From CAVSRC01 sp963781775 (GTDB lineage: Bacteria > Pseudomonadota > Alphaproteobacteria > Rhizobiales > Kaistiaceae), in NCBI GenBank assembly GCA_963781775.1, contig CAWAHE010000024.1, positions 62,001 through 126,000 on the forward strand: a stretch of DNA of 64,000 bases. The letters run 5' to 3'. The notes below the pieces were generated by a model. The model had not been told where the DNA came from, ran no database searches, and saw only the letters and a program-made list of their open reading frames with translations. Below are positions 26,312 through 35,273 of the stretch, piece by piece. Both the position numbers and the translations under genes were made by a program. Within the stretch, counting starts at the first letter, position 1, and each line of letters opens with the position of its first letter.

Positions 26312-26318
26312 TTGCGCC

Positions 26319-26717
26319 ATGCCCGGACCGCTCTTCCGCAAGATCGACTGTCACATCCTGAGCGCCGAGAATCTCGACGCGGCGGTGACGTTTTACAGCG
26401 GAACGCTCGGGCACGAAGTGATCTGGAGGTCGGAGGAAGCGGTTGCGTTTCGTCTGCCTGACACGGACGCCGAACTGGTCGTCAACAGGCGACTCGGCCC
26501 CGAGACAGACTTCCTCGTCGAGGACGTCGACACCGCGTTTGCATCGCTCGTCGAGGCGGGCGCCAAGCCGGTGCGTCCACCCTTCCCCATCGCGATCGGC
26601 CGCTGCGCAGTGGTGCGGGATCCCTTCGGCAACACGGTGACGATCGTCGATCAGTCGAAGGGGTCTCTCGTCACCGATGCCAACTCCAATGTCATCGGAG
26701 TTCGCGGGCCGGCGTAG
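26319..26717 (+). CDS. VOC-family (glyoxalase/dioxygenase fold) protein
   Basis: A 132-residue single-module vicinal-oxygen-chelate protein. The start region 'RKIDCHILSAENLDAAVTFY' gives the first metal-ligand histidine, and 'VVRDPFGNTVTIVD' closes the module. Function could be glyoxalase-like, dioxygenase-like or antibiotic binding; the sequence does not decide. The ATG at 26319 follows the rnhA stop by 7 bp. It ends 10 bp from the convergent peroxiredoxin gene. Confidence 0.82.
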   Translation: MPGPLFRKIDCHILSAENLDAAVTFYSGTLGHEVIWRSEEAVAFRLPDTDAELVVNRRLGPETDFLVEDVDTAFASLVEAGAKPVRPPFPIAIGRCAVVRDPFGNTVTIVDQSKGSLVTDANSNVIGVRGPA

Positions 26718-26727
26718 CGGGCCTGGA

Positions 26728-27210
26728 TCAAAGCTGGCCGAGGATGGTGGCGGCGCCGGTCGCCTGGATGCCCTTGCCGCCTTCCGGCTCGAAGTTCAGC
26801 GACTTGACGACGCCGTCATCGATCACCGCCGAGAACCGCTTCACGCGCGTGCCCATGCCGGGAATGGCGATGTTGAGGCCGAGCGCGCGGGCATAATCGC
26901 CGTCGCCATCGGAGACGAAGTCGATCTTGCCGGCGCCGTTCAGCGCCTCGCCCCATGACTTCATCACGTGGTGGTCATTCACGGCCATCACGACAATGCG
27001 GTCGACGCCCTTGCCCTTGATGGTGGCGGCGTTGGTGACGAATTGCGGGATGTGGGCGTTGTGACAGGTCGAGGTGAAGGCGCCGGGGACACCAACGAAC
27101 ACCACCTTCTTCCCCTTGAAAAGGTCGTCGGTCGAAACCTGCGACATGGAGTCATCGTCATTCTTGACACGGAAAGAGCCCTGCGGGAGGCGATCGCCCA
27201 CCTTGATCAT
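26728..27210 (-). CDS. Peroxiredoxin (Prx5/AhpE-like)
   Basis: A 160-residue thiol peroxidase of the Prx5 type. The peroxidatic cysteine C49 is in 'VPGAFTSTCHNAHIPQF', the Pro-x-x-x-Thr-x-x-Cys pattern of the family, and the conserved Arg/Trp region follows in 'NDHHVMKSWGEALN'. There is no second cysteine in the usual resolving position, so it probably works as a 1-Cys enzyme with an external thiol (glutathione/glutaredoxin in plant and proteobacterial relatives). Confidence 0.93.
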   Translation of the reverse strand: MIKVGDRLPQGSFRVKNDDDSMSQVSTDDLFKGKKVVFVGVPGAFTSTCHNAHIPQFVTNAATIKGKGVDRIVVMAVNDHHVMKSWGEALNGAGKIDFVSDGDGDYARALGLNIAIPGMGTRVKRFSAVIDDGVVKSLNFEPEGGKGIQATGAATILGQL

Positions 27211-27266
27211 GTCTGTCTCCTGGCCGGATGGATAATTCCGGCAGGGAAGATAGGGCAGCAGGGCCG

Positions 27267-28100
27267 CTAGTCGAGGGTGCTTGTCTGCTCGATGGCCCGG
27301 TCGCCGGAGGCGATGGTCACGCGGATGCTGGCGCCGCCGATCGGCGTCTTTGCGCCGGTGCGGCTGAACTTCGCGTCGTAGACGACCCTGTCGCCATCGC
27401 GACTGACCAGCACCGGTTCGTAGGGCGACCAGTCGTCGGGCCCCTCGACGAAGAGCCGGGTCTCGCCGGTGGCCGGCACGGTCGCGGCGATCCGGAAGAC
27501 CGGCTTGGCATCGGTGCCGCCCTCTCGCGCGACGCTGTCCACGGCGAAGACGCCGGGCTCAGGTTTTCCCGGAACCTTGGCGCGTGCCTCGGCAACGATC
27601 GCCGCGGCGGCTCGGTCCTCGCCCGCGCCAGCCGGCAGAGCGAGGTGGGCGGTGACGTCATCGGGAATGCACACCTCCTCGCAAACGCCCAGCTTGATCT
27701 CGACGGTCAGCTCGGCGGCGGATTTCGGATCCGCGACCGTGGCGCTGATCGGCAGGACGACGCCGCCTTCGTAAACGTTGGTAACGCTGTAGCCGTCGTC
27801 GACCTTTTGCGGCACCGGGAACGACACTGCGATATCACCGATGTTGCGCGACGCGGAGAAATCGAACAGCGGTGGAATCCCGGCCGTCCCGGGATTACGC
27901 CAATAGGTTTTCCAGCCCGGCGGCAGCACGATCTCGAGCGCGCCGTCGATGCTCCCGTCGGCGCCGACGCCGGCCGAAATCAGCCGCACTTTCGCCTTGG
28001 CGCCGGTCGCCCAGTCGCCGGTTGCGGCGACAGCCGGAAGCGCCGCACCGGCGGCAATAGCGCACAGAAACAGGGTCAGCAGAGGACGGATGGTTGTCAT
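27267..28100 (-). CDS. Exported DsbD-type thiol-disulfide domain protein
   Basis: A 277-residue protein with a clear signal peptide ('MTTIRPLLTLFLCAIAAGAA', cleavage near AVA-AT) and a domain resembling the periplasmic N-terminal domain of DsbD, including 'LPPGWKTYWRNPGTAG' and a Cys pair in 'GVCEEVCIPD'. It lacks the membrane domain of DsbD, so it probably works as a periplasmic thiol partner. The ATG at 28100 fits the signal peptide. Its neighbour YqgE is divergent; this pair recurs in Hyphomicrobiales as I remember it. Confidence 0.85.
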   Translation of the reverse strand: MTTIRPLLTLFLCAIAAGAALPAVAATGDWATGAKAKVRLISAGVGADGSIDGALEIVLPPGWKTYWRNPGTAGIPPLFDFSASRNIGDIAVSFPVPQKVDDGYSVTNVYEGGVVLPISATVADPKSAAELTVEIKLGVCEEVCIPDDVTAHLALPAGAGEDRAAAAIVAEARAKVPGKPEPGVFAVDSVAREGGTDAKPVFRIAATVPATGETRLFVEGPDDWSPYEPVLVSRDGDRVVYDAKFSRTGAKTPIGGASIRVTIASGDRAIEQTSTLD

Positions 28101-28239
28101 ACCGCCAACATAAGGCAGCAAACATTGAAGTCCGATCAACACCCTATGGAGCGGTCTTCATTTGTTCGTGAGAGTCGCGCGGCGCCTCGGAAAACGCCGC
28201 GACTTTCATTTTGCCGGCGACGTGCTACGCTTTTCTATC

Positions 28240-28851
28240 ATGGCCAAACGGGTTCAGGCGGCATCGAAAGGTCGAGGTTATCTCGACGGTCAATTCCTGA
28301 TCGCGATGCCCAGCATGCAGGACAACCGCTTCGCGCGGACGGTGGTGTTCATCTGCGCCCATTCGCAGGACGGGGCCATGGGAATCACCATCAACCAGCC
28401 GGCGCCCGAGGTGACCTTTCAGGACCTGCTCGTCCAGCTCGACATCATTCCGGAGGCGCCGGAGATCAGGCTGCCGCCCCCTGCCCGGCGCATGCGCGTC
28501 CAGCGCGGCGGACCGGTCGAGACCGGACGCGGCTTCGTGCTGCATAGCGCCGACTACTACGCCGAGAGTTCGACGCTGCCCATCGACGAGAACGTCTCGC
28601 TGACCGCGACGCTGGAGATCCTGAAGGCGATCGCCGCCGGCAGCGGACCGCGGAACGCGCTGCTGGCGCTGGGCTATGCCGGCTGGGCGCCGGGGCAGCT
28701 CGAAGAAGAGATCCAGGCGAACGGCTGGCTGCATTGCGCCGCCCGTCCGGACGTGATCTTCGATCCCGATCTCGAAAGCAAATACGACCGCGCGATGGCT
28801 CTGATCGGCGTCGATCCGACACGCCTCATGGGCGAAGCCGGTCACGCCTAG
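28240..28851 (+). CDS. YqgE/AlgH family protein (UPF0301)
   Basis: A 203-residue protein of the widespread AlgH/YqgE family. Family signatures: 'GYLDGQFLIAMPSMQDNRFA', 'FICAHSQDGAMGITINQP', 'RGGPVETGRGFVLH', and 'LALGYAGWAPGQLEEEI'. The biochemical role is not settled; AlgH was first linked to alginate regulation in Pseudomonas. The ATG at 28240 matches the family; upstream codons are not conserved-looking. Its stop overlaps the convergent SURF1 gene by 4 bp. Confidence 0.93.
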   Translation: MAKRVQAASKGRGYLDGQFLIAMPSMQDNRFARTVVFICAHSQDGAMGITINQPAPEVTFQDLLVQLDIIPEAPEIRLPPPARRMRVQRGGPVETGRGFVLHSADYYAESSTLPIDENVSLTATLEILKAIAAGSGPRNALLALGYAGWAPGQLEEEIQANGWLHCAARPDVIFDPDLESKYDRAMALIGVDPTRLMGEAGHA

Positions 28852-29609
28852 CTTTCGGCTCGGCGCGCGTCCTTGATCCGTCGCCACGCGAAGGCGCCAT
28901 AGACCAGCGCAAGCGCTACTGCCAGCCCAAACCAGGTGATGGCGTAGCCGAGATGGCTGTTCGGAAAGCTCACCACCGTTTCGCCACCTTGCGGCAGCCC
29001 GCCGGGCAGCGCCGGATCGAACCGGGCGTCGATGATGTAGGGGGCGACCCGCTGGGGAGGCAGGCCCTGGGCCGCAGCGTAGAGCGCGGGGTCGCGCGAG
29101 AACCACTGGTTCCTGCCGGCATCGTCGCCGGGCATGAACCATGATCGCCGCGCCGACGAACGCAAGAGGCCGACCACGTCCGTCGTTCCGTCGATCTGCC
29201 CCGCCGAGCGCGTCGCTGGATCGGCCTTGGCGGCGGGCACGAAGCCGCGGTTGACGTAAACGAACCAGCCGTCGGCGGTCTCAAGCGGCGTCATCACGAA
29301 ATAGCCGACGCCTGCGGCCGGGCCCTTCGGCTCGGTCAGCGTGTAGACGACGTGGATCTCATGGGCGTTGTCGAAGCGGCCACTGACCGTCACCGGTTGG
29401 TATTCGCGCCCGGCAAGATCGAGCCCCGCCCACTCGTCGGGGCCGGGCGCCGCAACCGGCGCATCGCCGAGGCGATCGTTGACGCGCGCAATCAGCGCCT
29501 CCTTCCAGTGGAGACGCTCCACCTGCCAGGTGCCCAGCGCGCAGAGGATGGCAAAGGCGGCAAGCGCGGCGACGCTCGGCCACAAAAGGCCGCGGGTGGC
29601 GGCTCTCAC
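28848..29609 (-). CDS. SURF1 family cytochrome oxidase assembly protein
   Basis: A 253-residue inner-membrane protein with the SURF1 layout: one transmembrane helix near the N-terminus (about 8-28, followed by 'LGTWQVERLHWKEALI'), a large periplasmic domain, and a second helix near 220-240 ('TWFGLAVALALVYGAFAWRR'). SURF1 helps insert heme a into subunit I of aa3 oxidases. It is the last gene of the cta locus, 25 bp after the DUF983 gene. Confidence 0.94.
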   Translation of the reverse strand: MRAATRGLLWPSVAALAAFAILCALGTWQVERLHWKEALIARVNDRLGDAPVAAPGPDEWAGLDLAGREYQPVTVSGRFDNAHEIHVVYTLTEPKGPAAGVGYFVMTPLETADGWFVYVNRGFVPAAKADPATRSAGQIDGTTDVVGLLRSSARRSWFMPGDDAGRNQWFSRDPALYAAAQGLPPQRVAPYIIDARFDPALPGGLPQGGETVVSFPNSHLGYAITWFGLAVALALVYGAFAWRRIKDARRAES

Positions 29610-29634
29610 GTCGATGACGGCCGGCAGGCCACGC

Positions 29635-30048
29635 TCAGGCGTCCTCGATGCGGCCCAGTTCGGCCCGGTGACGATACTGCTGCGCGATCATCAGGCCCTT
29701 GAGCGGCCGCAGGAGTCCAATCGACAGCCCGAGCGTCAGCGGAACCCAGATGAGCGCGTGCAGCCAATACGGCGGATGGAAGGTGAACTCGACGAAAAGC
29801 GCCAGCCCGACGACGATGAACCCGACGATCATCATGATGAACACCGCCGGCCCGTCGCCGGAATCGGCGAACGAGAAATCGAGACCGCAATTGGCGCAGC
29901 GCGGCGCGACCGTCAGGAAGCCCTCGAACAGCCGTCCTTCACCGCAACGCGGGCAACGCCCGCGCCAGCCAACCGAAACCGGCTGCGGCGGATAGAGGGC
30001 CTTGTCCTCGGAACTCATCGCATTTCCGGGACCGGTCGGGCCGGTCAT
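29635..30048 (-). CDS. DUF983 protein with zinc-ribbon and two membrane helices
   Basis: A 137-residue protein. The N-terminal half has two CxxC pairs ('CPRCGEG' and 'CANCGL') suggesting a zinc ribbon, and the C-terminal half has two strong hydrophobic helices ('VFIMMIVGFIVVGLALFVEF' and 'ALIWVPLTLGLSIGLLRPL'). DUF983 proteins sit beside cox genes in alphaproteobacteria and are assumed to help oxidase assembly; the function is not proven. The ATG at 30048 overlaps the ctaE stop (ATGA); an internal ATG at 30018 is an alternative. Confidence 0.85.
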   Translation of the reverse strand: MTGPTGPGNAMSSEDKALYPPQPVSVGWRGRCPRCGEGRLFEGFLTVAPRCANCGLDFSFADSGDGPAVFIMMIVGFIVVGLALFVEFTFHPPYWLHALIWVPLTLGLSIGLLRPLKGLMIAQQYRHRAELGRIEDA

Positions 30049-30884
30049 CCGTGATGGATCGGAGCGCCCCACCCGCCCCAGACGTAGATGCAGAAGAACA
30101 GGAACAGCCACACCACGTCGACGAAGTGCCAGTACCAGGCGGCGGCTTCGAAGCCGAAATGCTGCTTGGGGTTGAAGTCGCCACGCACAGCGCGGATCAG
30201 GCAAACGGTCAGGAAGATCGTGCCGACGATGACATGGAAACCGTGGAAGCCGGTCGCCATGAAGAAGGTGGAGCCGAAGATGTTGCCGCCGAAGGAGAAC
30301 GGCGCATGCGCGTATTCGTAGGCCTGAACGGAGGTGAAGGTGAGGCCGAGGATCACGGTGCAGATGAGCCCCCAGACGAGCCCCTTGCGATCGTCGTGCA
30401 GCAGAGCGTGATGGGCCCAGGTGACCGTGGTGCCGGAGGTCAGCAGGATCAGCGTATTCAGCAGCGGCAGGTGCCACGGATCGAAAACCTCGATGCCCTG
30501 CGGCGGCCAGTGACCGCCGGTGAACTGCAACTTGGCAACCTGAATGGCGCTGTCGGCGGAAAGGCTCGAATCGAAGAACGCCCAGAACCAGGCGACGAAG
30601 AACATCACCTCCGAGGCGATGAACAGGATCATGCCATAGCGCAGTCCGAGCTGGACGACCGAGGTGTGGAAGCCCTCGTGCGCTTCCTTGATGACGTCGC
30701 GCCACCAGACCAGCATCGTGTAGAACACACCGAGCGCGCCCGGCAGCAGAAACCACGCGCTGGCGCCGTGCATGAACGAAATCAAGCCAACCGCCGTGAC
30801 GAAGGCCGAGATCGCGCCGATGACCGGCCACGGGCTCGGATCGACCAGATGATAGGGATGGTGGTTCGCGTGCGCCTCAGCCAT
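30045..30884 (-). CDS. ctaE: Cytochrome c oxidase subunit III
   Basis: A 279-residue seven-helix subunit of the aa3 oxidase. It starts 'MAEAHANHHPYHLVDPSPWP', with the conserved 'WWRDVIKEAHEGFHT', the Glu-bearing helix 'SEVMFFVAWFWAFF', 'YEYAHAPFSFGGNIFGSTFF' and 'HVIVGTIFLTVCLIR'. The last helix 'YWHFVDVVWLFLFFCIYVWG' is intact. It is transcribed after ctaG with a 48 bp gap and is coupled to DUF983. Confidence 0.97.
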   Translation of the reverse strand: MAEAHANHHPYHLVDPSPWPVIGAISAFVTAVGLISFMHGASAWFLLPGALGVFYTMLVWWRDVIKEAHEGFHTSVVQLGLRYGMILFIASEVMFFVAWFWAFFDSSLSADSAIQVAKLQFTGGHWPPQGIEVFDPWHLPLLNTLILLTSGTTVTWAHHALLHDDRKGLVWGLICTVILGLTFTSVQAYEYAHAPFSFGGNIFGSTFFMATGFHGFHVIVGTIFLTVCLIRAVRGDFNPKQHFGFEAAAWYWHFVDVVWLFLFFCIYVWGGWGAPIHHG

Positions 30885-30932
30885 GATTCACTGCTCCAAG
30901 ATCGTCCCCCGCCGTACGAGCGGCGGCGGGCG

Positions 30933-31547
30933 TCAAAGCGGGTTGCCCCCGGATGCCGCGGCGGCGGAGGCAACCGGTTTGGCCGCCTGCGTGGTCGCGG
31001 GATAGAACGTATACGATAGCGTGATGGTGTTGATGTTCTCGAGATCGGGATCGTCGGCGTAGGCCGGATCGACGAAGAAGGTGACGCCGAGTTTCTCCTT
31101 CTCGCCCGGCTTCAGCGTCTGATCGGTGAAGCAGAAGCAGGCGATCTTGTTGAAATAGGCGCCGACCTGATCGGGCGCGACGTTGAACGCGGCGGTGCCG
31201 GTTTCGGTCTTGTCGGTGCGATTCTCGGCAAGAAACTCGACCGTGCCAACCTCGCCGAGCTTGACCTGCACCTGGCGCTGCAACGGCCTAAAACTCCAGC
31301 CGAGATCGTTGCTGATGTTGCCGTCAAAGCGCACGGTGACGACGCGGTCGAGCACATGGGCCGGAGCGGCCTGCGCCTTGCGCGTCGTGCCGCCATAGCC
31401 GGTCACCTGGCAGAAGATCTTGTAGAGCGGCACGGCGGCAAAGGCCATGCCGACCATGCCCATTGCAAAGACGGCACAAACCGCGGCGGTGAGGCCGAGA
31501 TTGAGACGACGCGGCGATGGCGGTTTCGGTTGGCTGTCCATGATCAC
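30933..31547 (-). CDS. ctaG: Cytochrome c oxidase assembly protein CtaG (Cox11)
   Basis: Delivers copper to the CuB site of subunit I. The 204-residue protein has one N-terminal transmembrane helix ('LTAAVCAVFAMGMVGMAFAA'), 'VPLYKIFCQVTGYGGTT', and the copper-binding 'FNKIACFCFTDQTL' (CFCF). The GTG at 31547 overlaps the coxF stop (GTGA) and suggests coupling; an ATG two codons later (31541) is equally possible. Confidence 0.96.
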   Translation of the reverse strand: MIMDSQPKPPSPRRLNLGLTAAVCAVFAMGMVGMAFAAVPLYKIFCQVTGYGGTTRKAQAAPAHVLDRVVTVRFDGNISNDLGWSFRPLQRQVQVKLGEVGTVEFLAENRTDKTETGTAAFNVAPDQVGAYFNKIACFCFTDQTLKPGEKEKLGVTFFVDPAYADDPDLENINTITLSYTFYPATTQAAKPVASAAAASGGNPL

Positions 31548-31714
31548 ATCGGCGGGGTCATCACGTTCTGACCCAGTCGCGCGATGGTCAGAACGAAGAA
31601 CAGGATCACCAGGACGCCAAGCGCAACCGCCATGGCCACCGAACGCGAGCGGCGGCGCTTCAGTTGCGCCTCGGTCAGGCGCACGCCTTCGTCGTCTGCC
31701 GCCATCGCCGTCAT
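31544..31714 (-). CDS. Small CoxF-like membrane protein
   Basis: A 56-residue protein, too short for many gene finders, between ctaB and ctaG. It has a hydrophilic, charged N-terminus ('LTEAQLKRRRSRSVA') and a single transmembrane helix ('MAVALGVLVILFFVLTIARL'). Its ATG overlaps the ctaB stop and its stop overlaps the ctaG GTG, so it is translationally coupled on both sides. The position and layout match the CoxF/hypothetical gene found at this place in other Rhizobiales. The role in oxidase assembly is inferred from position. Confidence 0.82.
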   Translation of the reverse strand: MTAMAADDEGVRLTEAQLKRRRSRSVAMAVALGVLVILFFVLTIARLGQNVMTPPM

Positions 31715-32652
31715 GCCGCCGTTCCGGAGAAGCCCCACTCGGCGAGGATCACCGCGAAGAGCAGGAACAGGTAGAGCAGCGAGAAAGCGAACAACCGGCG
31801 CGCCGGCAGCTTGGCGGCGTCGCCATCGGGCATGCGATAGACCTGCCAGGCCAGCCATACGAAGACCGCGCCGAGCCCGCCGGCGATCAGCGCGTAGGCC
31901 AGCGAGGCCATGCCGGCCAGCGGCGGCGCGATCGCCGCGACTACGGCGAGAACCACCGCATAGGCGAGGATATGGCGCTTCGTCGACGCTTCCCCGGCGA
32001 CGACCGGCAGCATGGGCACGCCGGCCTTGGCGTAGTCTTCGCTCTTGTAGAGCGACAGCGCCCAGAAGTGCGGCGGCGTCCACAGGAAGATGACCAGAAA
32101 CAGGATCAGGCTCTCGACGCTGACGCCGCCGGTGACCGCCGCCCAGCCGACGACCGGCGGCAGCGCACCTGCCGCACCGCCGATGACGATGTTCTGCGGC
32201 GTCGAGCGCTTGAGCCACATCGTATAGACGACGACGTAGAAGAAGATCGTGAAGGCGAGCAGCCCGGCCGCGACGTAGTTGGTGGCGAGGCCGAGGAAGG
32301 TCACCGAGCCGACGGCCAGCGGCAGCCCAAACGCGGCGGCCTCGCCGCGCGTCAACTTCCCCGCCGGGATGGGGCGCTTCGCCGTCCGCCGCATCAGCCC
32401 GTCGATATCGGCGTCGTACCACATATTGAGCGCGCCGGCGGCGCCCGCACCGACCGCGATCGCAAACAGCGCAACCGCGCCAATGACCGGGCTCAGTGTT
32501 CCCGGCGCGATCGCCATTCCGACAAACGCCGTGAACACGACCAGAGACATGACCCGCGGCTTGAGCAGGGCGATATAGTCGCCGACGCTGCCGCCAAGCG
32601 CCAGATCGGCGACAACGCCCGGGTCCGCGTCACGACTGTCCGAATACGCCAT
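31711..32652 (-). CDS. ctaB: Protoheme IX farnesyltransferase (heme O synthase)
   Basis: Adds a farnesyl group to protoheme to make heme O, the precursor of heme A for the oxidase. The 313-residue polytopic protein has the prenyl-diphosphate motifs 'MWYDADIDGLMRRTAKRPIP' and 'YKSEDYAKAGVPMLPVVAG', and about nine helices. It is coupled to coxF by ATGA. The gap to ctaD is 35 bp. Confidence 0.97.
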   Translation of the reverse strand: MAYSDSRDADPGVVADLALGGSVGDYIALLKPRVMSLVVFTAFVGMAIAPGTLSPVIGAVALFAIAVGAGAAGALNMWYDADIDGLMRRTAKRPIPAGKLTRGEAAAFGLPLAVGSVTFLGLATNYVAAGLLAFTIFFYVVVYTMWLKRSTPQNIVIGGAAGALPPVVGWAAVTGGVSVESLILFLVIFLWTPPHFWALSLYKSEDYAKAGVPMLPVVAGEASTKRHILAYAVVLAVVAAIAPPLAGMASLAYALIAGGLGAVFVWLAWQVYRMPDGDAAKLPARRLFAFSLLYLFLLFAVILAEWGFSGTAA

Positions 32653-32687
32653 CTCGTCCTTCGCTTATGTCGCCGACAGCGGCACTG

Positions 32688-34304
32688 CTACCGAATCCGC
32701 GGCAGGGTCGACCACTGGTGGAACGGCGGCGGCGACGACAGGACCCATTCCAGCGTGGTCGCGCCGGCGCCCCAGGGATTGTTGCCAGCCGGACGCTTCT
32801 TCGCGAATGCCTCCCACATGCCGTAGAGGAAGATCAAGACGCCGACCGCCGCGATGTAGGAGCCGATCGACGAGACCATGTTCCATCCCGCGAACGCGTC
32901 GGGATAGTCGACGTAGCGGCGCGGCATGCCGGCGAGGCCGAGGAAGTGCTGCGGGAAGAACACGAGGTTGACGCCGATGAACGTCACCCAGAAGTGCCAC
33001 TTGCCGATCGTCTCGTTGTACATGTAGCCGCTCATCTTCGGGAACCAGTAGTACCAGCCCGCGAAGATGGTGAAGACGGCGCCGAGCGACAGCACGTAGT
33101 GGAAGTGGGCGACGACGAAATAGGTGTCCTGCAGCACGTAGTCGAGGCCGGCGTTGGCGAGCATGACGCCGGTAACGCCGCCGACGGTGAACAGGAAGAT
33201 GAAGCCCACGGCCCACAGCATCGGCGTCTTGAACTCGATCGAACCGCCCCACATCGTCGCGATCCACGAGAACACCTTGATGCCGGTCGGCACCGCGATG
33301 ACCATCGTGGCAGTGACGAAATAGGCCTGCAACGAAAGCGCCAGGCCGACCGTGTACATGTGGTGCGCCCACACGACGAAGCCGATGAAGCCGATCGCGA
33401 CCATGGCGTAGGCCATGCCCATGTAGCCGAACACCGGCTTCTTCGAGAAGGTCGAGATGATCTGGCTGGTCATGCCGAAGCCGGGCAGGATCAGGATGTA
33501 GACCTCTGGGTGGCCGAAGAACCAGAACAGGTGCTGGAAGAGCACCGGGTCGCCGCCCTGGTCGGGCTTGAAGAACGCCGTGCCGAAATTGCGGTCGGTG
33601 AGCAGCATGGTGATCGCGCCGGCGAGGACCGGTAGGGCGAGCAGCAGCAGGAAGGTCGTCACCAGAATCGACCACACGAACAGCGGCATCTTGTGCAGCG
33701 TCATGCCGGGCGCGCGCATGTTGAAGATCGTGGTGATGAAGTTGATGGCGCCGAGGATCGACGAGGCGCCGGCCAAGTGCAGCGCGAGGATCGCGAAGTC
33801 CATCGCCGGGCCGGGCTGGCCGGTCGTCGACAGCGGCGGATAGATCGTCCAGCCGCCGCCAACCCCGAAGCTGCCCGGAGCGCTCGGCATGAACAGCGAG
33901 ATGATCAGGAGCAGCAACGCCGGCGGCAACAGCCAGAACGAGATGTTGTTCATGCGCGGGAAGGCCATGTCGGGCGCGCCGATCATGATCGGCACGAACC
34001 AGTTGCCGAAGCCGCCAATCATGGCCGGCATGACCATGAAGAAGATCATGATCAGGCCGTGAGCCGTGACGAATACGTTGAAGAGTTCGGGATTGCCGAA
34101 GATCTGCAGGCCGGGCTCCATGAGCTCCATGCGCATGGCGACCGAAAGGGCCCCGCCGATGATCCCGCTGAAGATGGCGAAGACAAGGTACATCGTGCCG
34201 ATGTCCTTGTGGTTGGTCGAGTAGAGCCAGCGGCGCCAGCCGGTCGGATGGCCTTGCGCGGCCATCTCTTCGCTGTGCGCCTGGTAGCCTGCGCTCGTCG
34301 CCAT
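32688..34304 (-). CDS. ctaD: Cytochrome c oxidase subunit I
   Basis: Catalytic subunit carrying heme a, heme a3 and CuB. The 538-residue protein has twelve helices and typical aa3 (type A) motifs: 'YSTNHKDIGTMYL', 'FFMVMPAMIGGFGNWFVP', 'FWFFGHPEVYILILPGFG' (CuB His and the cross-linked Tyr), 'AHHMYTVG', and 'YFVVAHFHYVLSLGA' with the heme histidines. K- and D-channel residues appear conserved. The ATG at 34304 has AAGGAGAG upstream; an in-frame ATG 7 codons earlier is less likely. Confidence 0.98.
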   Translation of the reverse strand: MATSAGYQAHSEEMAAQGHPTGWRRWLYSTNHKDIGTMYLVFAIFSGIIGGALSVAMRMELMEPGLQIFGNPELFNVFVTAHGLIMIFFMVMPAMIGGFGNWFVPIMIGAPDMAFPRMNNISFWLLPPALLLLIISLFMPSAPGSFGVGGGWTIYPPLSTTGQPGPAMDFAILALHLAGASSILGAINFITTIFNMRAPGMTLHKMPLFVWSILVTTFLLLLALPVLAGAITMLLTDRNFGTAFFKPDQGGDPVLFQHLFWFFGHPEVYILILPGFGMTSQIISTFSKKPVFGYMGMAYAMVAIGFIGFVVWAHHMYTVGLALSLQAYFVTATMVIAVPTGIKVFSWIATMWGGSIEFKTPMLWAVGFIFLFTVGGVTGVMLANAGLDYVLQDTYFVVAHFHYVLSLGAVFTIFAGWYYWFPKMSGYMYNETIGKWHFWVTFIGVNLVFFPQHFLGLAGMPRRYVDYPDAFAGWNMVSSIGSYIAAVGVLIFLYGMWEAFAKKRPAGNNPWGAGATTLEWVLSSPPPFHQWSTLPRIR

Positions 34305-34352
34305 GGAAGTCTCTCCTTCGATCAAAACGTTCGGTTGCGCCGCTGCCGGCGT

Positions 34353-35273
34353 CTAGTTCTTGGCGTCGGCGACGACGGCCGGCGTCTTCGCCTCGGCGGC
34401 AGCCAACTGCTTGTAGGCACCCTCAAGGTCGGTCGCGGCGGTCTTCGCCCAGGCGTCGAACTTGTCCTGGCTGACGGCGCGCACGGCAATCGGCATGAAG
34501 GCATGGCCGTGCAGGTCGTTCTCGCCGCTCGGCGGCGCCTGGCCGCAGAGTTCCGAGCACTGGCCGTAGTAGACGCCCTCGCGGTCGGCGCGGAACCACG
34601 TCTCGTTGAGACGACCGGGAACGGCGTCGATCTTGATGCCAAAGGCGGGTACGGCGAACGAGTGGATGACGTCGGCGCCGATCACCTGCATGCGGACGAC
34701 GACGCCCACAGGCACGATCATCTCATTGTCGACGGCAAGCAGCCGCGGCTGATCGGCCGGGCGCTCGTTCTCCTGGAGCATGTAGGAGTCGAACGAGATG
34801 TCGCCGTTGTCGGGATATTCGTACGACCAGTACCACTGGTTGCCGGTCGCCTTGATGGTGAGCTGCTTGTCTTTCGCCGGGTCGAAGCCGGCGATGGCGC
34901 GGGCCGGGTCGTGTTCGGCAAACAGCAGCGCGAACGACGGAACCGCGATGCCCACAAGGATCAGGATCGGCACGACCGTCCAGATCACCTCGATGACCGT
35001 ATTGTGCGACGTCTTCGAGGGCACCGGGTTGGCGCGCGCGTTGAAGCGCACGATGCAATAGGCCAGCAGCGCCAGAACGAGCAGCACCACCAGGGTCATG
35101 ACGATCATCACGCCGTCGTTGAAATGGTGGATCATCTCCATGATCGGAGACGCAGCCGGCTGAAGGTTGATCTCCCAAGCCCCCGGTGCCGCCGACGCTT
35201 GTCCGGCAAGCGTGACTGCCGCTGCGGCGCCGAGCGCCGGGCCCCGTGTCGCCCGCATGAATGCCATCGCCAC
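34353..35273 (-). CDS. ctaC: Cytochrome c oxidase subunit II
   Basis: Carries the CuA electron-entry site. The 306-residue precursor has a signal peptide, two transmembrane helices (about residues 45-70 and 90-112) and the periplasmic cupredoxin domain with 'GNQWYWSYEYPD', the CuA ligands in 'GQCSELCGQ' and nearby His and Met ('HAFMPI'). The GTG at 35273 has AAGGAG 8 bases upstream; the ATG at 35267 is the alternative. First gene of the locus and the natural client of the SCO1/PCuAC pair at 57679-58832. Confidence 0.93.
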   Translation of the reverse strand: MAMAFMRATRGPALGAAAAVTLAGQASAAPGAWEINLQPAASPIMEMIHHFNDGVMIVMTLVVLLVLALLAYCIVRFNARANPVPSKTSHNTVIEVIWTVVPILILVGIAVPSFALLFAEHDPARAIAGFDPAKDKQLTIKATGNQWYWSYEYPDNGDISFDSYMLQENERPADQPRLLAVDNEMIVPVGVVVRMQVIGADVIHSFAVPAFGIKIDAVPGRLNETWFRADREGVYYGQCSELCGQAPPSGENDLHGHAFMPIAVRAVSQDKFDAWAKTAATDLEGAYKQLAAAEAKTPAVVADAKN

